Notes: generated by a model not told the origin, from the letters alone. Shown: positions 1-5,802, counted from the first letter of the stretch. The stretch: DNA of 9,471 nt from DATLYB01 sp964502525 (GCA_964502525.1 CAZCXH010000183.1:1-9471); one strand, 5' to 3'. Numbers and translations: made by a program.

Positions 1-210
1 GATATGCATCTTTTTCGCAGATTCCCTAAGTCTCAGAAAGTGTTCTTTCGGCTTGAAAATTCTTGTGCCTCCCGGTGTTGAATATGCGCGGATGCCTTCA
101 AACACGCCATTTCCGTAATGCAGGGTTTGATTGAACAGGCTCACGGTTGCATCCTTTGCCTTGACGAAATTTCCGTTGACGAAGACAACGGTTTTGGGTG
201 TGAAATACAT
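1..210 (-). CDS. ilvE: Branched-chain amino acid aminotransferase, N-terminal part (gene runs off the left edge)
   Basis: IlvE is a cytoplasmic pyridoxal-phosphate enzyme. It transfers the amino group between glutamate and the keto acids of valine, leucine and isoleucine, which is the last step of their synthesis. Only the first 70 codons are in the window, from the ATG at 210-208. They read without a stop and include VVFVNGNFVKAKDATVS near residues 8-24, the class IV aminotransferase motif HYGNGVFEGIRAY (about residues 31-43), and FKPKEHFLRLRESAKK (about 52-67). These align well with the start of E. coli IlvE (HYGTSVFEGIRCY). A weak AAAGG lies 16 bases before the start codon. Upstream is an attenuator with an Ile/Leu/Val-rich leader peptide, which independently supports a branched-chain role. 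A D-amino acid transaminase or aminodeoxychorismate lyase is the alternative within the fold, but the EGIR motif and the leader argue against it. In this phylum ilvE is often followed by other ilv genes, but that part is outside the window. Confidence 0.93.
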   Translation of the reverse strand, partial: MYFTPKTVVFVNGNFVKAKDATVSLFNQTLHYGNGVFEGIRAYSTPGGTRIFKPKEHFLRLRESAKKMHI

Positions 211-233
211 TGATTCCGGGTTTTTGCCTTTAC

Positions 234-329
234 AAAATAAGAGAGCCGTTCTCGGTGAAAACGGCTCTCAGAATTATACGCCACCCATTCTCACCGCTGT
301 CGCGCGTTGAAAGCCATGATAAGAATGAA
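234..329 (-). promoter_or_regulatory. Transcription attenuator of the ilvE operon (alternative RNA helices)
   Basis: Three helices, each excluding the next, can be drawn on the minus-strand RNA. Helix 1:2 pairs 327-318 (C-AUUCUUAUC, where 326-318 are the leader codons Ile12-Leu13-Ile14) with 295-286 (GGUGAGAAU-G): ten pairs, two of them G-U. Helix 2:3 pairs 296-285 (CGGUGAGAAUGG) with 264-253 (CCGUUUUCACCG): twelve pairs, two of them G-U. Helix 3:4 is the terminator 269-260 with 250-241. Segment 2 contains the leader stop codon UGA (293-291). Inference: when Ile- or Leu-tRNA is scarce, the ribosome stalls on segment 1, freeing segment 2 to form the antiterminator 2:3. When they are plentiful, the ribosome reaches the stop, covers segment 2, and the terminator forms. 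With no translation, 1:2 forms and the terminator also forms. This is the classical logic of amino acid operon attenuation. The pairings are read directly from the sequence; the behaviour is inferred. Confidence 0.82.
241..269 (-). terminator. Attenuator terminator hairpin 31 bases upstream of ilvE
   Basis: The RNA has a perfect 10-pair stem, GAGAGCCGUU (269-260) with AACGGCUCUC (250-241), around a 9-base loop. It is followed at 240-234 by UUAUUUU, a U-rich tail in the minus-strand direction only. The plus-strand side after the hairpin has no T run, so it works for the minus strand. There is no other gene for it to terminate: the only thing upstream on this strand is the leader peptide. Bases 264-260 of the stem also take part in the antiterminator helix, so the two structures cannot coexist. 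Confidence 0.88.
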
Positions 330-359
330 TAATATGCGATTCACAATAGTTACAGTCAT
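291..359 (-). CDS. ilv leader peptide (22 residues, attenuation control)
   Basis: A short open frame runs from ATG at 359-357 to TGA at 293-291. The peptide starts MTVTIVNRILFILIM and ends AFNARQR. Eight of its 22 residues are branched-chain (V3, I5, V6, I9, L10, I12, L13, I14), and I9-I14 is broken only by one Phe. This composition, the position just before an intrinsic terminator, and an ilvE gene as the next gene are the hallmarks of an ilv operon leader peptide. Its job would be to sense charged tRNA by ribosome stalling; the peptide itself probably has no other function. The control codons I12-L13-I14 form RNA segment 1 of the attenuator and the stop codon lies in segment 2. There is no Shine-Dalgarno sequence, as is common in Bacteroidota. 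A TTG two codons upstream is an alternative start; the next codons upstream of it reach an in-frame stop at 386-384. Confidence 0.83.
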   Translation of the reverse strand: MTVTIVNRILFILIMAFNARQR

Positions 360-365
360 GGGCAA

Positions 366-454
366 TTCTAAAAATTGCTCTTTTTACCGCCTCACCCCCT
401 TCCCTCTCCAGAAGGCTCCAGAAGGAGAGGAAGTAAGTGGTAGAATTTTTAGAA
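366..454. repeat. Palindromic intergenic repeat, copy 1
   Basis: An 89-base element has perfect 11-base terminal inverted repeats, TTCTAAAAATT (366-376) and AATTTTTAGAA (444-454). Inside are a pyrimidine-rich arm, CTCTTTTTACCGCCTCACC, and a purine-rich arm, GGAGAGGAAGTAAGTGG, which are partly complementary. A related copy lies at 9297-9378, with the first 31 bases nearly identical. No protein is encoded and no target-site duplication is visible, so it resembles a REP- or MITE-type non-autonomous repeat. It ends only six bases before the ATG of the ilv leader peptide, and would fold into a long imperfect hairpin at the 5' end of the ilv transcript if the promoter at 466-497 is real. Confidence 0.75.
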
Positions 455-465
455 CTGTCCTCCTG

Positions 466-497
466 TAAAAATAAGCCAACATTCCCGGATTGCAAAA
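466..497 (-). promoter_or_regulatory. Candidate promoter of the ilv leader/ilvE transcript
   Basis: On the minus strand, TTTTG (497-493) is followed after exactly 19 bases by TATTTTTA (473-466). This matches the Bacteroidota pattern of a TTTG -33 box, about 19 bases, and a TAnnTTTG -7 box, with only the last base of the -7 box different. Transcription would begin near 459, about 100 bases before the leader peptide start, and would include the whole palindromic repeat at 366-454. No better match was seen nearer the leader. This is a motif match only. Confidence 0.5.
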
Positions 498-612
498 GCT
501 TCCTGTGGCATCCGGAAAGATCGGGCAGGATGGTGGGGTTCGTTCGCTCCAGTCATCAGACACAGGACAGTACTATTATTGATAAAGGGCATTCAAAAAA
601 TTTTCCAATGAA

Positions 613-647
613 GCGGTGAGACAATATAAAAAAGCAATTTCAGAACT
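613..647 (-). repeat. Degenerate single arm of the same palindromic repeat
   Basis: Read on the minus strand from 646, the sequence TTCTGAAATTGCTTTTTTA followed by CTCACC closely tracks the conserved arm of the repeats at 366 and 9299 (TTCTGAAAATTGCTCTTTTTA, then CTCACC). It differs by a one-base gap, a C-to-T change and a few bases in the middle. The matching purine-rich arm and second terminal repeat are not recognisable nearby, so this looks like a decayed remnant in inverted orientation relative to copy 1. The flanking stretches 498-612 and 648-704 hold nothing else I can support beyond a trivial 7-base tandem, GATCAGG twice, at 681-694. Confidence 0.5.
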
Positions 648-704
648 GTGTAAATACAATAGTTCGGTAGTTTTTTTACAGATCAGGGATCAGGCCAAAG
701 CCAT

Positions 705-861
705 TTAGAGACTGTTTAAAATTAAAAATAGAACGCAGATGACGCAGAAAAATAGGATGGCCACAGATAAAACAATCAGCGATTATCTGCATAATCCGCG
801 TCATCAGCGTTCTATTATCATTCTGTTATTATGATTTAATTTAAAATTAAACAGCCTCTTA
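705..861. repeat. Nested palindromic element of 157 bases (MITE-like)
   Basis: Three inverted repeats share one centre. The outer arms are 705-726 (contains AGAGACTGTTTAA) and 840-861 (contains TTAAACAGCCTCT), 18 of 22 positions complementary. The middle arms are 727-745 (AATAGAACGCAGATGACGC) and 798-816, 18 of 19. The inner arms are CAGATAA (764-770) and TTATCTG (783-789), perfect. The GAACGCAGATGACGC core is a motif I recall as common in intergenic repeats of Bacteroidota genomes. No open frame of note lies in it. It could fold as a long hairpin on either strand. It may be a mobile non-autonomous element, but no target duplication is clear. Confidence 0.78.
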
Positions 862-877
862 GTGACGGACTATCCAT

Positions 878-903
878 TAACCCCGCCTTTAAAGGCGGGG
901 TTA
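878..903. repeat. Perfect 26-base palindrome
   Basis: TAACCCCGCCTTT is followed immediately by its exact reverse complement, AAAGGCGGGGTTA. It lies 16 bases beyond the nested element. There is no T run on either side, so it is a poor intrinsic terminator, though the GC-rich stem would be strong in RNA. It resembles the short dispersed palindromes common between Bacteroidota genes. No gene ends close to it. Confidence 0.7.
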
Positions 904-926
904 GAGCAGAGCAGAGAGCCTTTACA

Positions 927-940
927 AGGGCTTTAGCCCT
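927..940. repeat. Short palindrome, six-base arms
   Basis: AGGGCT and AGCCCT are separated by TT. It lies 23 bases after the 26-base palindrome and may belong to the same composite repeat. From here to 1068 I see no gene, no clear promoter and no terminator; part of it (960-975) nearly repeats 643-657. Confidence 0.45.
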
Positions 941-1068
941 GACCTGTGAAAAAAGTAACGAACTGTTGTAAATACTGTCTTCTCTCTTAATACGTTAATA
1001 GACACGCCCCAATCCGGATGTGAACTAACTCGCCTTTCCCCTGAGCCATTTATTGGAATTTTAAAGAA

Positions 1069-2175
1069 ATGATGAAGACGTTCATTCTGCCATCGCTTTC
1101 ATTCCTGATTGCCGCTCAGGCGATGCCTCAAAACCTGCAATGCGTCAGGGGAGTTGCGGATTATGACTTCTGGCTTTACCTGCCTGCAATGGATGTCATG
1201 ACCTCAAATCCGCCTGTGCTCATTTTCCTGCACGGACAGAACCTCTGCGGTTCTAATCTGAAATATTTAACTGAAGGAAAGAACACAGGCAAAGGGAAGA
1301 AGCCTCCCTATGGAGCCATCTGCGAAATAAAAAACCGGGGAAAGGAATTCCCGGCTATTGTGGTCGGTCCGCAGTTTCCGGAAGGTTCGCGCTGGGAACC
1401 TGAAAAGCTGCTGACCGTGCTGAATTACATCCAAAAGGAATATAACACGGACGAAGCGAGGGTGTATGTCGCAGGCATGAGCGCAGGCGGGTTCGGCACA
1501 TTGCGCTTTGCGGGAAAATATCCGGAACGCGTGACGGCTGCCGCTGCCCTCTGCGGTGGAGGTGATGCGGAAGATGCCTGCAACCTGGCCAAAGTGCCGT
1601 TGTGGGTGATGTGCGGCACTAACGACAGCAAATATTTTGTTTCACAGTCAAAAGCAATCGCATCTGCCATCAGGCAATGCGATGGCGGTAAATTTCTCCG
1701 CTTTAATATGCTTCCGGGACATAACCACAGCGACATGGAAAAATACTTCCGCACCACCGACACGCTGTATAACTGGCTTTTCAGCCAGCGGAAAACAACA
1801 AACCTCATGGCAAGCATCAATAAGAAGAATCAGAAAAAGTCCATATCACCCGCAACAATATCCAAAAAGACTGCTGACTTTTATGTAGTGAGCGCCATCG
1901 CTGTCTCAAAGGAGGGCAAGGCTAAAGCAAAAGCGGCAGAACTGAAGAAGCAGGGATATGATTCAGGTTACCTGTGGATACCCGATTATACTTCTCTGAG
2001 CGGCAAGAATCTTTTCATGGTTTTTATCGGCAAATATTCCAATCAGAAAGAATGCGAAGAAGCCACCGAAAAATTCCGAAAGATTTATCCTGATGCTTTT
2101 GGAACGAAAGTGTCGCAAGAAAAGGAGAGTGTTTTTATTAAAGGCGTGGGGAAAGTGGCAGTGACTAAGAAGTAG
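1069..2175 (+). CDS. Secreted alpha/beta hydrolase (esterase/peptidase-like) with C-terminal SPOR-like domain
   Basis: The 368-residue protein begins with a hydrophobic stretch (residues 3-17) followed by AQAMPQ, consistent with a Sec signal peptide cleaved near 18-21. The middle part is an alpha/beta hydrolase. It has LIFLHGQN at 51-58 (oxyanion region), RVYVAGMSAGGFGT at 131-144 with nucleophile Ser138 in G-x-S-x-G, PLWVMCGTND at 177-186 (likely acid Asp186), and PGHNHSD at 216-222 (likely His218 or His220). This pattern matches the family of predicted esterases and peptidases that includes polyhydroxybutyrate depolymerase-like proteins; the substrate cannot be told. Residues about 269-350 (FYVVSAIAVSKEGKAKAKA... 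MVFIGKYSNQKECEEATEKF) look like a SPOR domain, which in other proteins binds peptidoglycan glycan strands. That would hold the enzyme in the periplasm near the wall. ATGATG gives two equivalent starts. No promoter was recognised upstream. The gene ends six bases from nuoE, convergent, with no hairpin between. Confidence 0.85.
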   Translation: MMKTFILPSLSFLIAAQAMPQNLQCVRGVADYDFWLYLPAMDVMTSNPPVLIFLHGQNLCGSNLKYLTEGKNTGKGKKPPYGAICEIKNRGKEFPAIVVGPQFPEGSRWEPEKLLTVLNYIQKEYNTDEARVYVAGMSAGGFGTLRFAGKYPERVTAAAALCGGGDAEDACNLAKVPLWVMCGTNDSKYFVSQSKAIASAIRQCDGGKFLRFNMLPGHNHSDMEKYFRTTDTLYNWLFSQRKTTNLMASINKKNQKKSISPATISKKTADFYVVSAIAVSKEGKAKAKAAELKKQGYDSGYLWIPDYTSLSGKNLFMVFIGKYSNQKECEEATEKFRKIYPDAFGTKVSQEKESVFIKGVGKVAVTKK

Positions 2176-2181
2176 CAGAAA

Positions 2182-2721
2182 TCAAATCTCTATCTTCTCC
2201 ACAGCGGGATAAGGAGTGTTCCTCAGCTTCTCCAAAAGGCGGTCAACCTTCTCCTCAGTGAGTTTTTCATAGTAATGTTCTCCCACCTGCATCATCGGAG
2301 CATAACCGCAGGCGGCAAGACATTCAACGGGCTTGATGGTGAACATGCGGTCGGGGGTGGTTTCGCCCGCCTTCACGCCAAGCTTCTTCTCAAGGTAATG
2401 AACCATTTCTTCAGATCCTGACATGCAGCAGGGCGAAGTGATGCAAACTTCAAGCATGTGCCTCCCAACAGGCTGCTGGTTGTACATCGTGTAGAAGGTA
2501 ACCACCTCGTAAACTTCTATGGGCTGGATATTCAAAAGTGACGCGACATAATCCATCACCTCAACCGGCAACCATCCCTTGCCCAATTCTTCCTGAGCCA
2601 TGTGGAGAATGGGCAACAGCGCTGATTTCTGCTTTCCTTCCGGGTAGCGGGAAATGAGCTTGCGCACCCTTGCGAGCGACTGGTCGGAGAATTTTATAGA
2701 TCCGTTTCCGTTGCCTGACAT
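2182..2721 (-). CDS. nuoE: NADH-quinone oxidoreductase subunit E (24 kDa, 2Fe-2S)
   Basis: NuoE belongs to the peripheral arm of respiratory complex I and holds the N1a 2Fe-2S cluster next to the FMN-bearing NuoF. The 179 residues match the family's usual length. The four cluster ligands are visible as C93-x4-C98 (EVCITSPC) and C134-x3-C138 (ECLAACGYAP). Upstream helical sequence RYPEGKQKSALLPILHMAQEELGKGWLP (about 25-52) and VYEVVTFYTMYNQQP (about 70-84) are typical NuoE motifs. An extra Cys99 follows the second ligand. The gene stands alone: a convergent hydrolase lies after it and a divergent gcvP before it, with no nuoD or nuoF beside it. A HoxE or formate dehydrogenase gamma-type relative has the same fold, but there is no hydrogenase or dehydrogenase here, and the sequence fits NuoE well. 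Confidence 0.92.
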   Translation of the reverse strand: MSGNGNGSIKFSDQSLARVRKLISRYPEGKQKSALLPILHMAQEELGKGWLPVEVMDYVASLLNIQPIEVYEVVTFYTMYNQQPVGRHMLEVCITSPCCMSGSEEMVHYLEKKLGVKAGETTPDRMFTIKPVECLAACGYAPMMQVGEHYYEKLTEEKVDRLLEKLRNTPYPAVEKIEI

Positions 2722-2738
2722 ATTCTTTTTAAGCCGTG

Positions 2739-2746
2739 CAAAAATA
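2739..2746 (-). promoter_or_regulatory. -7 box of the nuoE promoter
   Basis: TATTTTTG on the minus strand is an exact match to the Bacteroidota -7 consensus TAnnTTTG. It lies 17 bases before the nuoE ATG, so the transcript would have a leader of only about 10 bases. A good TTTG -33 box is not present at the usual distance (AATT is there instead), so the match is partial. Confidence 0.5.
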
Positions 2747-2810
2747 ACAAAAGCAGATAAACCGGAATTTACCGGAGGCGCTGAAAGTCGTGATTTCTTT
2801 CAACTCCTTC

Positions 2811-2843
2811 TTCTGGAAATAACGATAATCAAGTTTAACTTTG
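2811..2843 (+). promoter_or_regulatory. Promoter of gcvP
   Basis: TAACTTTG at 2836-2843 matches the -7 consensus TAnnTTTG exactly, and TTCTG at 2811-2815, 20 bases upstream, is a fair -33 box. Transcription would start near 2850, giving a leader of about 28 bases before the ATG at 2878. It shares the 156-base divergent spacer with the nuoE promoter. Confidence 0.6.
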
Positions 2844-2877
2844 CATCCATTTTTTACCCCAAACCTTTCCTGTGAAA

Positions 2878-5802
2878 ATGAACCTCAATTCCACTGACAG
2901 CTTTTTGGAACGTCACATCGGACCAGATGCAGATGAAGCAAGACAGATGCTTGAAAAAATCGGGGCGAAAAGCCTTGATGCGCTGATTGATGAGACCATC
3001 CCCGCCTCCATCCGCCTGAAGAAAGATTTGAACCTGCCGGAAGCACTGAGCGAATATCAATATCTGCGCGAACTGAAAACCAGGGCGGCTAAGAACAAGC
3101 CTTTCAAATCTTACATCGGGCTGGGTTATTACAACACGGTTACCCCGTCCGTTTTGCTCCGCAATATTTTCCAAAACCCGGGATGGTACACTCAATACAC
3201 GCCCTACCAGGCTGAGATTGCGCAGGGAAGGTTGGAAGCGTTGCTGAATTTCCAAACGATGGTGTGCGACCTCACGGGACTGCCCGTTGCCAATGCATCA
3301 TTGCTCGATGAAGGCACTGCCGCTGCCGAGGCGATGGCTCTGCTATTTCACAACCGCAATAAAAGAGAGATTGAGGCAAATGTGTTTTTTATCTCTGAAA
3401 AATGCCTGCCGCAGACGATTGACGTTTTGAAAACACGCGCTCTGCCGCTGAACATTCAGCTTGAAACCGGCAGCCACGAGAAGTTTGCATTCAATGAAAA
3501 AGTTTTTGGCGCGCTCGTTCAGTATCCAGCGGAAGACGGTGCGGTGATTGATTATTCTTCATTCATTCAAAAGGCTCATGCTGCCAATGCGCAAGTGGTG
3601 TTTGCAGCAGATTTGCTGAGTCTCGCCCTGCTGAAATCACCGGGTGAGTTGGGCGCTGACATTGCAGTGGGAAACACGCAGCGTTTCGGGGTGCCGCTCG
3701 GATATGGAGGTCCTCATGCGGCATACTTTGCGGCAAAGGATGAATTCAAGAGATTGTTTCCGGGAAGAATCATCGGAGTTTCCGTTGATTCCAATGAAAA
3801 GCCTGCGTTGCGCATGGCGCTGCAAACGCGCGAACAGCACATCCGCAGGGAGAAAGCGACATCCAACATCTGCACAGCACAGGCATTGCTTGCGATCATG
3901 GCGGGGATGTATGCCGCGTATCACGGTCCGAAAGGAATCAGGAACATTGCGATGCGCGTTCATCAGCTTGCGCGGGTTCTTGACAGGGAACTTTTCGCGC
4001 TTGGCTACCGCCAGTTGAATGAAAACTATTTTGATACGCTGAAAGTTGCTGCGACAGAAAACCAGCAAAAGCAAATCCGCGGGCTGGCGGAGAAAGCGCA
4101 AATCAATTTCCGTTATGGCAATGATTTCATCGGCATCTCTTTGGACGAAACCGTTCTGACATCCGATTTGGAACAGGTTATCAACGTGTTTGCGGTTGCA
4201 GCAGGAAAAAAAGCGAAGCTCGTTCCCCTTTACACAGATTCTTACAGCGAGACCTCTACCACAAACCACAAACCACAAACCATAAACATTCCTAATAATT
4301 TATACTGCGCATCTTCTTATCTGACGCATCCCGTTTTCAACACGCATCATTCCGAATCGCAGATGATGCGCTACATCAAATCATTGGAGAAAAAGGATTT
4401 GTCGCTCACGCAATCCATGATTCCGCTCGGCTCATGCACGATGAAGCTGAATGCGGCAACACAGTTGATTCCGGTAAGTTGGAGCGAGTTTGCCGAAGTG
4501 CATCCGTTTGCTCCCGTTGAACAGGTGCAGGGTTATGCGGAAATCATCAGCGAATTAGAAAACCAGTTGAAGGAAATTACCGGGCTTGCGGGAACTTCAT
4601 TGCAACCCAACTCTGGCGCACAGGGAGAATATGCCGGGCTGTTAGTCGTCCGCGAATATCACCGCGACAAGGGGCAAAGCCATCGCAATGTGGCGTTGAT
4701 CCCGCAATCTGCGCACGGCACCAATCCTGCAAGCGCAGTGATGGCAGGGCTGGAAGTGGTGGTGGTGAAATGCGATGAAATGGGAAATATCGAAGTGAAT
4801 GATTTGCGCCAGAAAGCGGAACAATACAAGGACAGGCTGAGCGTACTGATGGCGACTTATCCGAGCACCCATGGCGTGTTTGAAGAAAGCATTATCGAAA
4901 TCTGCAAAATCATTCACGATAACGGGGGGCAGGTGTACATGGATGGCGCCAACCTCAACGCGCAGGTTGGGCTGACCAGCCCCGCTGCGATAGGCGCAGA
5001 TGTGTGTCACATCAACCTGCACAAAACGTTCAGCATACCGCATGGCGGTGGCGGTCCGGGCATGGGACCGATTTGCGTTGCGAAGCATCTTCTACCTTAT
5101 TTGCCAGGTCACACTGTGGTGAAAACCGGTGGCGAGAAAGCAATTCACTCTATTTCAGCCGCCCCGTGGGGAAGCGCAAACATCCTGCTTATTTCTTATG
5201 CTTATATCAAAATGCTGGGGCGCGAAGGAGTGACGAATGCAACCAAATATGCAATTCTCAATGCGAACTACATCAAGTCACGGCTAGATAAACATTTCAA
5301 AGTGTTGTATGTGGGAAAGAACGGACGCGTGGCGCATGAGCTGATTGTTGACATGCGCGCGTTCAAGAACAGCGCCAACATCGAAGTGGAAGACATCGCC
5401 AAGAGGCTGATTGATTACGGCTTCCACGCTCCTACCGTTTCATTTCCCGTTGCCGGAACGCTGATGATCGAGCCTACCGAAAGCGAAGATAAAGACGAAC
5501 TCGACCGCTTCTGCGATGCGCTCATCAGCATCAAGAAAGAGATCGGAGAGATTGAGCAGGGCGTTGCCGATGAAAAAGATAACGTGCTGAAGAACGCTCC
5601 ACACACGGCTGAGATGGTGGTTGCCGACAAGTGGAATCATCCCTACAGCCGCGAGAAGGCGGCTTATCCTTTGGAATATTTGCGCGCTAATAAATTCTTC
5701 CCTGCCGTGGGAAGGGTGAATAATCCCTTTGGAGATAGAAACTTAGTTTGCACGTGCCCACCTATTGAAGCGTATTCGGATAAGGAGATGGTGAGTTTGT
5801 GA
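2878..5802 (+). CDS. gcvP: Glycine dehydrogenase (decarboxylating), glycine cleavage system P protein
   Basis: GcvP decarboxylates glycine with pyridoxal phosphate and passes the aminomethyl group to the lipoyl arm of GcvH. It is the first step of the glycine cleavage system, which feeds 5,10-methylene-tetrahydrofolate. The 974-residue chain is the fused, homodimeric form (E. coli has 957). RHIGP lies at 12-16. The N-terminal half (to about 450) is the non-catalytic P1-like part. The C-terminal half starts at SSYLTHPVFN and carries SAHGTNPASA (611-620), THGVFE (664-669) and the cofactor lysine Lys716 in NLHKTF, followed by the glycine-rich loop HGGGGPGMGP (722-731). I chose ATG 2878; a GTG at 2872 would add only two codons and the alignment to other GcvP proteins does not need them. 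No gcvH or gcvT is nearby. A short tandem repeat lies in the linker between the halves. The gene converges on pdxJ with a 47-base gap and no clear terminator. Confidence 0.96.
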   Translation: MNLNSTDSFLERHIGPDADEARQMLEKIGAKSLDALIDETIPASIRLKKDLNLPEALSEYQYLRELKTRAAKNKPFKSYIGLGYYNTVTPSVLLRNIFQNPGWYTQYTPYQAEIAQGRLEALLNFQTMVCDLTGLPVANASLLDEGTAAAEAMALLFHNRNKREIEANVFFISEKCLPQTIDVLKTRALPLNIQLETGSHEKFAFNEKVFGALVQYPAEDGAVIDYSSFIQKAHAANAQVVFAADLLSLALLKSPGELGADIAVGNTQRFGVPLGYGGPHAAYFAAKDEFKRLFPGRIIGVSVDSNEKPALRMALQTREQHIRREKATSNICTAQALLAIMAGMYAAYHGPKGIRNIAMRVHQLARVLDRELFALGYRQLNENYFDTLKVAATENQQKQIRGLAEKAQINFRYGNDFIGISLDETVLTSDLEQVINVFAVAAGKKAKLVPLYTDSYSETSTTNHKPQTINIPNNLYCASSYLTHPVFNTHHSESQMMRYIKSLEKKDLSLTQSMIPLGSCTMKLNAATQLIPVSWSEFAEVHPFAPVEQVQGYAEIISELENQLKEITGLAGTSLQPNSGAQGEYAGLLVVREYHRDKGQSHRNVALIPQSAHGTNPASAVMAGLEVVVVKCDEMGNIEVNDLRQKAEQYKDRLSVLMATYPSTHGVFEESIIEICKIIHDNGGQVYMDGANLNAQVGLTSPAAIGADVCHINLHKTFSIPHGGGGPGMGPICVAKHLLPYLPGHTVVKTGGEKAIHSISAAPWGSANILLISYAYIKMLGREGVTNATKYAILNANYIKSRLDKHFKVLYVGKNGRVAHELIVDMRAFKNSANIEVEDIAKRLIDYGFHAPTVSFPVAGTLMIEPTESEDKDELDRFCDALISIKKEIGEIEQGVADEKDNVLKNAPHTAEMVVADKWNHPYSREKAAYPLEYLRANKFFPAVGRVNNPFGDRNLVCTCPPIEAYSDKEMVSL
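4258..4285 (+). repeat. Four tandem 7-base units inside gcvP
   Basis: ACCACAA is repeated three times exactly and a fourth time as ACCATAA. It encodes residues 461-469 (TTNHKPQTI) in the linker between the two halves of GcvP. The unit is not a multiple of three, so gain or loss of one unit would shift the frame. Confidence 0.8.

Noticed and set aside
241..269. Hairpin as terminator of an unknown small RNA gene upstream
   Set aside because: The leader peptide and antiterminator pairing explain it fully, and no tRNA-like or other RNA structure was seen upstream.
274..495. 73-codon minus-strand open frame
   Set aside because: It runs through the palindromic repeat and out of frame over the ilv leader peptide, and its protein resembles nothing. 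The leader frame at 291-359 explains the region better.
437..619. 60-codon plus-strand open frame
   Set aside because: It begins inside repeat copy 1, has no recognisable motif, and has no promoter or ribosome site.
366..903. CRISPR-like array in the repeat-rich region
   Set aside because: The repeats are palindromic and of different families, with no regular spacing or spacer pattern and no cas genes.
2872..2880. GTG at 2872 as gcvP start
   Set aside because: It adds only two residues, and the in-frame ATG at 2878 fits the family N-terminus and is the commoner start codon.
3637..4278. 213-codon open frame opposite gcvP, and other long frames opposite or within real genes
   Set aside because: They lie wholly within strongly supported genes and their products have no family features.
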